From the NCBI GenBank assembly GCA_021299675.1, contig JAJTIF010000079.1, positions 1 to 16,121 of the forward strand: a stretch of 16,121 nucleotides of DNA. The letters run 5' to 3'. The translations under genes were made by a program, and so were the position numbers. Source of the DNA: Pseudomonadota bacterium (lineage in GTDB: Bacteria > Bdellovibrionota > Bacteriovoracia > Bacteriovoracales > Bacteriovoracaceae). Below the pieces are notes generated by a model, which was not told the DNA's origin, did no database searches, and saw nothing but the letters and a program-made list of their open reading frames with translations. This document shows, piece by piece, positions 12,559 to 16,121 of this stretch; the stretch's first letter is position 1; every line of letters starts with the position of its first letter.

Positions 12559-13551
12559 TTACTCATTCAAAGACTCAAAAAAATTCCAGGTCTCATCGGC
12601 AAATTCAATATCTCTGTTTTGATAGCCTGATGATGGTGAGTAATCTGTATTTACTGTTTTACTAGGCACCGGATGGCCAGCGCCATGGAGTTTGAAATGA
12701 ATAACAGGATGAGGGCCAGCGTAAAAGTTTTTCTCAGCAACTCCTTGGTCTGTTGAATTTACATTTATGGTCGTCTGGACAGGATTTGTTCCGCTGAGTC
12801 CATTTAAGACAAGCCAGAAAGCTAAGGTGTTTTGTTGTGAGATAACAGTACCTCTGTTGCAATTACCTCCAATATTGGCGACACAACCTCCATTCACTGG
12901 CATCGCCGGATCAGCTGTTCCAAATGTCATCATGATCGGAATGGGAATGTTAGGGCCAGATGTGCATGCTCCAGTTTTTGGCAGTGCTGGCAGATTGGCA
13001 CTTGAGACAGCTATTGCTTTAATAGTGCTTGGGTAATGAAAGGCATAGGCAAAGGTCATGACTGCTCCATTACTGGTACCTACGACATAGGTATTAGATG
13101 GTAGAACTCTGAGCTCTGCTTGTAGTTTAGAAATTAAATCACCAAGGAAACTAAGGTCATCACCTGAGCTCCCAGAGGGAGCGTCACTCCGGCAATCATT
13201 CCATCCGGGATTTCCTTGAATATCTAAGCTTCCCTCCGGGTAAACCAGAATAAACTCTTTATCATCGGCAACTGATCTATAAACCGAGAGGGGATGTTGA
13301 CCTGGATTGGCAACCCCAATCCCTTGTCCTCCTCCGCCATGGAGAGCAATCACTAACGCCCTAGGAGTATTTAAATTGCTGGGTCTGTAGAGGAGATACT
13401 TACGAGAAGAGTTTCCAACCTGGATATAGTTGATGCTGTCGCCAGTCGGATATGGAATGACAAAAGAATCAGGGTTTGAATCGGATTTACTTTGATTCCT
13501 TTGGCAGGAGATTAAAATAATAGATGTGAAAAGTATTAGAGTTGCTCTCAT
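12559..13551 (-). CDS. Lipoprotein esterase of the PHB-depolymerase/LpqC type
   Basis: A 330-residue alpha/beta hydrolase anchored as a lipoprotein: lipobox LISC with the acylated Cys at residue 16, followed by QRNQS. Hallmarks are the oxyanion loop HGGGG (71-75), nucleophile motif GTSNG with Ser160, Asp214 (FGTADP) and His293 (GAGHP) for the catalytic triad, and the WNDC segment at 117-120. This is the esterase_PHB/ferulic-acid-esterase-like family, which hydrolyses polyester or aryl-ester bonds; the actual substrate cannot be read from sequence. The ATG at 13551 follows AAAAGG. A paralogue of the same fold lies at 14719-15603 on the other strand. It is divergent from the outer-membrane protein gene, with a 254-bp gap. 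Confidence 0.85.
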   Translation of the reverse strand: MRATLILFTSIILISCQRNQSKSDSNPDSFVIPYPTGDSINYIQVGNSSRKYLLYRPSNLNTPRALVIALHGGGGQGIGVANPGQHPLSVYRSVADDKEFILVYPEGSLDIQGNPGWNDCRSDAPSGSSGDDLSFLGDLISKLQAELRVLPSNTYVVGTSNGAVMTFAYAFHYPSTIKAIAVSSANLPALPKTGACTSGPNIPIPIMMTFGTADPAMPVNGGCVANIGGNCNRGTVISQQNTLAFWLVLNGLSGTNPVQTTINVNSTDQGVAEKNFYAGPHPVIHFKLHGAGHPVPSKTVNTDYSPSSGYQNRDIEFADETWNFFESLNE

Positions 13552-13581
13552 CGATACCTTTTGAGTTTTTCTGTGGACATG

Positions 13582-13587
13582 ATCATA
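13582..13587 (-). promoter_or_regulatory. Candidate -10 box of the lipoprotein esterase gene
   Basis: On the minus strand this reads TATGAT, about 30 bp before the ATG at 13551, so transcription would begin near 13575. A TTTTCC about 16 bp further upstream is a weak -35 box. Confidence 0.35.
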
Positions 13588-13740
13588 ACACGATAAGTTA
13601 GACGGAAAACAGTCATAAAAGTTTCGGAATAATTTGGGGAATCACTCAAACATGATTATTTTCAGATAGTTGCGTTTTGCGGAATTCGACTGGTAAAGGT
13701 GAAACTTTCATTTGTGAATCAAATAGGAAAATCATAAGCT

Positions 13741-13805
13741 TTAAAGGAAAAAAAGTTCTAAAAAATACTGCTTTTTTTTCGTATTTTTTTAAATAAGTTT
13801 TTCTT
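13741..13805. other. A-tract/T-tract region upstream of the outer-membrane protein gene
   Basis: Runs of A (13746-13754, 13760-13765) then T (13772-13779, 13784-13790) lie directly before the ATG at 13806. Such tracts bend DNA and often flank promoters. TTAAAT (13789-13794) is a possible -10 box, but there is no convincing -35 and no ribosome site, so the transcript may be very short-leadered. Confidence 0.3.
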
Positions 13806-14678
13806 ATGAAATTGTTTCTCGTTTCAATTTGTTATTTCTTTTTCACTGAGTTTGCTATTGCTCAAACTTTGGACCTCGGTGACTTTAATCATCCCTGCAA
13901 AAAAGTACGAACAGATGCGTCCACGTTAAAGGTTTTTGAAAGACAAAAAAGTGGCAAAGATTTCTCTCAAGAAAAGCAGCAGATTTCTTTTAGAAAGGCG
14001 CTGGATCAAGACTGCCTATGGACACCTACGTTCGCTCTGGACCGAAATGACTTTAACGGTATCGGTCTCTCTGATGGGAGATCAACGTTTTTAACTACTC
14101 GCCTTGGGATATCTTATCGTAAGCGCCAGAACTCTGGAGATTTTTATCAGATCCAAGCTGGGAGCGCCTACCGATTTGAAGCTCAATCTGGTGCTAACGT
14201 GTTTATCCCCGCAGGATTTGGAATCTGGTCACACAAAACGGATAATTATCGCTGGTTTTATGGTGGAGGTGTTTCTGATATTTTCGGAAATACGACGGCA
14301 TTTCCTATTTTGGGCGTTCACAAACGCTGGAATGAAAAGTGGTCTACTCGACTCTTGTTGCCCTTTATCGTCAATACGACTTATAGGTTTTCACGTGAAG
14401 AATTGCTCTCAATAATGGCCTCACCGATGAGCTTTCAAGCCGAATTAGCCAATGATGGTCGATTTAACTCTTCGAAATCAACGTTGCAGGCCAGATTTCG
14501 TGCCTATAGATTGGGAATCGGTCTTCGAAAAAAATTAAAGCGACAATTCTCGCTTCGAGTTCAGGCAGGTCTTCTTCTGGGAAGACTTTATCAGATATAT
14601 GATAATCATTCGAGAGTATATGAAGAAAGAGTCAAAGGTACTCCCTATGGAGAACTTGCGGTTAACTGGAATTTTTAA
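13806..14678 (+). CDS. Probable outer-membrane beta-barrel protein
   Basis: A 290-residue secreted protein that I do not recognise by name. It has a clear signal peptide (MKLFLVSICYFFFTEFAIA|Q). The mature part has alternating polar/aromatic strands, for example around LTTRLGISYRKR, FYQIQAGSAYRFEA and WSTRLLLPFIVNTTYRF, and ends in an aromatic residue (NWNF). This is the pattern of an outer-membrane barrel recognised by the BAM machinery. Two cysteines (31, 70) lie before the barrel. It resembles DUF6268-type barrels in general character, which I cannot confirm. It is followed after 40 bp by a secreted esterase on the same strand, without a terminator between, so the two are probably co-transcribed. 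Confidence 0.6.
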   Translation: MKLFLVSICYFFFTEFAIAQTLDLGDFNHPCKKVRTDASTLKVFERQKSGKDFSQEKQQISFRKALDQDCLWTPTFALDRNDFNGIGLSDGRSTFLTTRLGISYRKRQNSGDFYQIQAGSAYRFEAQSGANVFIPAGFGIWSHKTDNYRWFYGGGVSDIFGNTTAFPILGVHKRWNEKWSTRLLLPFIVNTTYRFSREELLSIMASPMSFQAELANDGRFNSSKSTLQARFRAYRLGIGLRKKLKRQFSLRVQAGLLLGRLYQIYDNHSRVYEERVKGTPYGELAVNWNF

Positions 14679-14718
14679 CAACATACGTGACATCGGTTTT
14701 AATTAAGGTGGGACTATA

Positions 14719-15603
14719 ATGAAAACTCTATGCTTCGCTTTTCTCTTCATGTTTTCCTTTTTGGCGTTTGCCCAGGAAAAAGAACTGACCTGGATGGTAG
14801 GCTCGGTGAAACGTAGAGCGATTCTTGTGAATCAGCAAACTGGCGAGCGTCTATGGCCAGCAGTCATCGTGCTTCATGGTGGAAATGGAAGTGCTGAAAA
14901 TCAACGAAGACGAACCGGCTTCGATGAACTAGCAAAGAAAGAGAATTTTACTGTTGTCTATGCAGAGGGAACATCCTGGCGACCAGGAATGCATGCCTGG
15001 AATACTGGTTACCTGCTTCGAAGACAAGTGGGAGAAGCTGATGATATTGGCTACCTTGATTCGCTCATTGATATTCTTATCAAAGAACATCGCATTGACC
15101 CTAAGAATGTTTTCATGACAGGAGGATCTAACGGGGCCATGATGACCTTTGTTTATGCAATAAATCGTGCCGATCGACTTGCAGGGATTGCGCCAGTCGT
15201 TGGAGCGATGTTTAGTTTGGATAAAAAACCTAGCCGACCAGTACCGATTTTAATGATCAATGGAAAATTGGATAATGAGATTCCGATAGAGGGAGGCATG
15301 AGCCGAAATCCTCTGGTACGAAGAGGGCAACATGCTCCCTATAAATCGCTAGATGAAACCATCTCTTTTTGGGTTTCAGTGAATCATTCTGAGGAGCTTC
15401 CGACAGTTCAAACATCGGGCAGTTTAATAATTAAAAAATTCTCCAAGAAAGAAAATGGCGTGGAAACAATTTCAGTCGTGGATTCATCCGGAGGTCATGG
15501 CTGGCCAGGAACCGAGTCGCGACGAGATAACAATGTTCCGATACAGTCCTTCAAGGGGGCCGAGAAGGTGTGGGAGTTTTTTAAGTCTCAACTTAGGAAC
15601 TAG
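14719..15603 (+). CDS. Secreted esterase of the PHB-depolymerase/LpqC type
   Basis: A 294-residue periplasmic or extracellular alpha/beta hydrolase. The signal peptide ends AFA|QE (cleavage near 18). Hallmarks are HGGNG (53-57), nucleophile motif GGSNG with Ser137, Asp185 (GKLDNE), and His260 (GGHGWPG) completing the triad, plus the WNTGY segment at 94-98. It belongs to the same PHB-depolymerase/feruloyl-esterase-like family as the lipoprotein at 12559-13551 but lacks a lipobox, so one enzyme would be membrane-bound and the other soluble. The start is supported by AAGGTGGG (14705-14712). A TATAAT happens to overlap the ATG (14715-14720). The substrate is unknown: storage polyester, short esters or acylated carbohydrates are all possible. 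Confidence 0.86.
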   Translation: MKTLCFAFLFMFSFLAFAQEKELTWMVGSVKRRAILVNQQTGERLWPAVIVLHGGNGSAENQRRRTGFDELAKKENFTVVYAEGTSWRPGMHAWNTGYLLRRQVGEADDIGYLDSLIDILIKEHRIDPKNVFMTGGSNGAMMTFVYAINRADRLAGIAPVVGAMFSLDKKPSRPVPILMINGKLDNEIPIEGGMSRNPLVRRGQHAPYKSLDETISFWVSVNHSEELPTVQTSGSLIIKKFSKKENGVETISVVDSSGGHGWPGTESRRDNNVPIQSFKGAEKVWEFFKSQLRN

Positions 15604-16121
15604 CAAACTGAACCGCCATCAAAAATGATGCTCGTGACCTTTATACGTTTGACCTCGCTGAGTTTGGGTCAAGAGTAGCTTTTTACCTTCTGAATTTCTT
15701 TTATTTTTTTTCAGATCCCTGGCAAGCCAGATAAGAGGAAATTGCAAGAGAGTCCTGCCCCAGAGAATTGTCTTCGAATCAATGCCTAAGATCTCATGCC
15801 TCTTAAAGAAATGTTTTCGATTTGCTTTTTGAGTTGAATCTGTTTGTGTAAATGATGGGATCTTATCAGTAAAAATCGGGGCTAGGTGATTTCGTGAAGA
15901 AATTACAAGCTGGGTTTTCAGAGTGTCGAAAAAATGAACGGCCTTAGTAATCCCGAATCTTCTTTTTTGAAGTCCTAATTTAGCGATAATAGTTATCGAT
16001 ATAAAGTTCAACAGCTTTAACGATAAGCTGCTGATACTTGCGCCTTAAACTTTCAGGTTTGGATCCTTACCAAGTGAGCAAATCAAAAATATATTATTTT
16101 ATGAGGTGGATAAACGAACGA
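15604..16121. other. A+T-rich stretch without a convincing gene
   Basis: The last 518 bp hold no intact gene I can support. On the minus strand a 130-codon frame (15619-16011, TTG start, no ribosome site) ends QTYKGHEHHF. In another minus frame just upstream a short open stretch reads KPESLRRKYQQLIVKAVELY, ending YYR-stop at about 15980. Both look partly protein-like, which would fit one gene broken by a frameshift, but no family is recognisable. A plus-strand ATG at 16101 is open to the window end, and its own GAGGTGG could instead serve a gene starting just outside. Confidence 0.3.

Noticed and set aside
14715..14720. TATAAT overlapping the ATG of the secreted esterase
   Set aside because: A start site from this box would fall inside the gene, and a good ribosome site at 14705-14712 shows that translation uses a leader; treated as chance.
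11866..16121. Duplicated tRNA-Pro 3' end marking an integrated element
   Set aside because: I looked for a second copy of the T-arm/CCA region downstream and saw none. The GGTTCAAATA at 12054 resembles a T arm only superficially.
1..16121. CRISPR array, insertion sequence or transposase
   Set aside because: No regularly spaced long direct repeats, no terminal inverted repeats around a transposase-like frame, and no recognisable transposase or integrase motif.

Overview
The window looks like chromosomal DNA of a Gram-negative bacterium. Three lines of evidence support this: secreted proteins and a lipoprotein with Gram-negative-style signals, a NagZ-type peptidoglycan-recycling enzyme, and a probable outer-membrane barrel. 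The combination of a TadC-like pilus/secretion protein with several FHA-domain proteins, and a receiver protein with the C-terminal 'VAWEVIPDLAE' helix seen in delta-proteobacterial-type response regulators, points to the Bdellovibrionota/Myxococcota side of the tree. A Bacteriovorax/Peredibacter-like predator is my best guess, from family resemblance only.

Positions 1-9372 are packed on the plus strand. The 3' part of nagZ comes first. A tight, mostly overlapping cluster follows: a TadC-like type II secretion F protein with an unusual secreted N-terminal domain, a DUF192 protein, three membrane-anchored FHA proteins carrying four FHA domains in total, and a PP2C-like protein lacking key metal ligands. 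Behind a promoter of its own, probably leaderless, comes a receiver-domain protein with a long tail. The overlaps (4, 8 and 29 bp) and 3-bp gaps suggest one co-translated unit, 704-8072. I read it as a phosphothreonine-type signalling and scaffold module attached to a Tad-like secretion machine. No kinase is visible in the window.

Positions 9359-11655 are housekeeping: a biotin-protein ligase on the minus strand, rph and rdgB on the plus strand, and a small secreted COG3650-like protein on the minus strand. These genes overlap at nearly every junction.

A tRNA-Pro(UGG) at 11789-11865, with a good promoter, marks a change of character. Downstream the DNA is visibly richer in A+T and more loosely packed. 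The 275 bp after the tRNA hold palindromes, a 10-bp perfect inverted repeat over a likely -35 element, and an octamer repeated with exact 11-bp spacing. They lead into a 60-codon membrane-peptide gene with its own terminator. After that come a minus-strand lipoprotein esterase of the PHB-depolymerase/LpqC type, a plus-strand probable outer-membrane protein, and a second secreted esterase of the same family. The last ~500 bp contain no convincing intact gene. The tRNA-proximal position and the change in composition suggest an accessory segment, but I see no integrase or duplicated tRNA 3' end.
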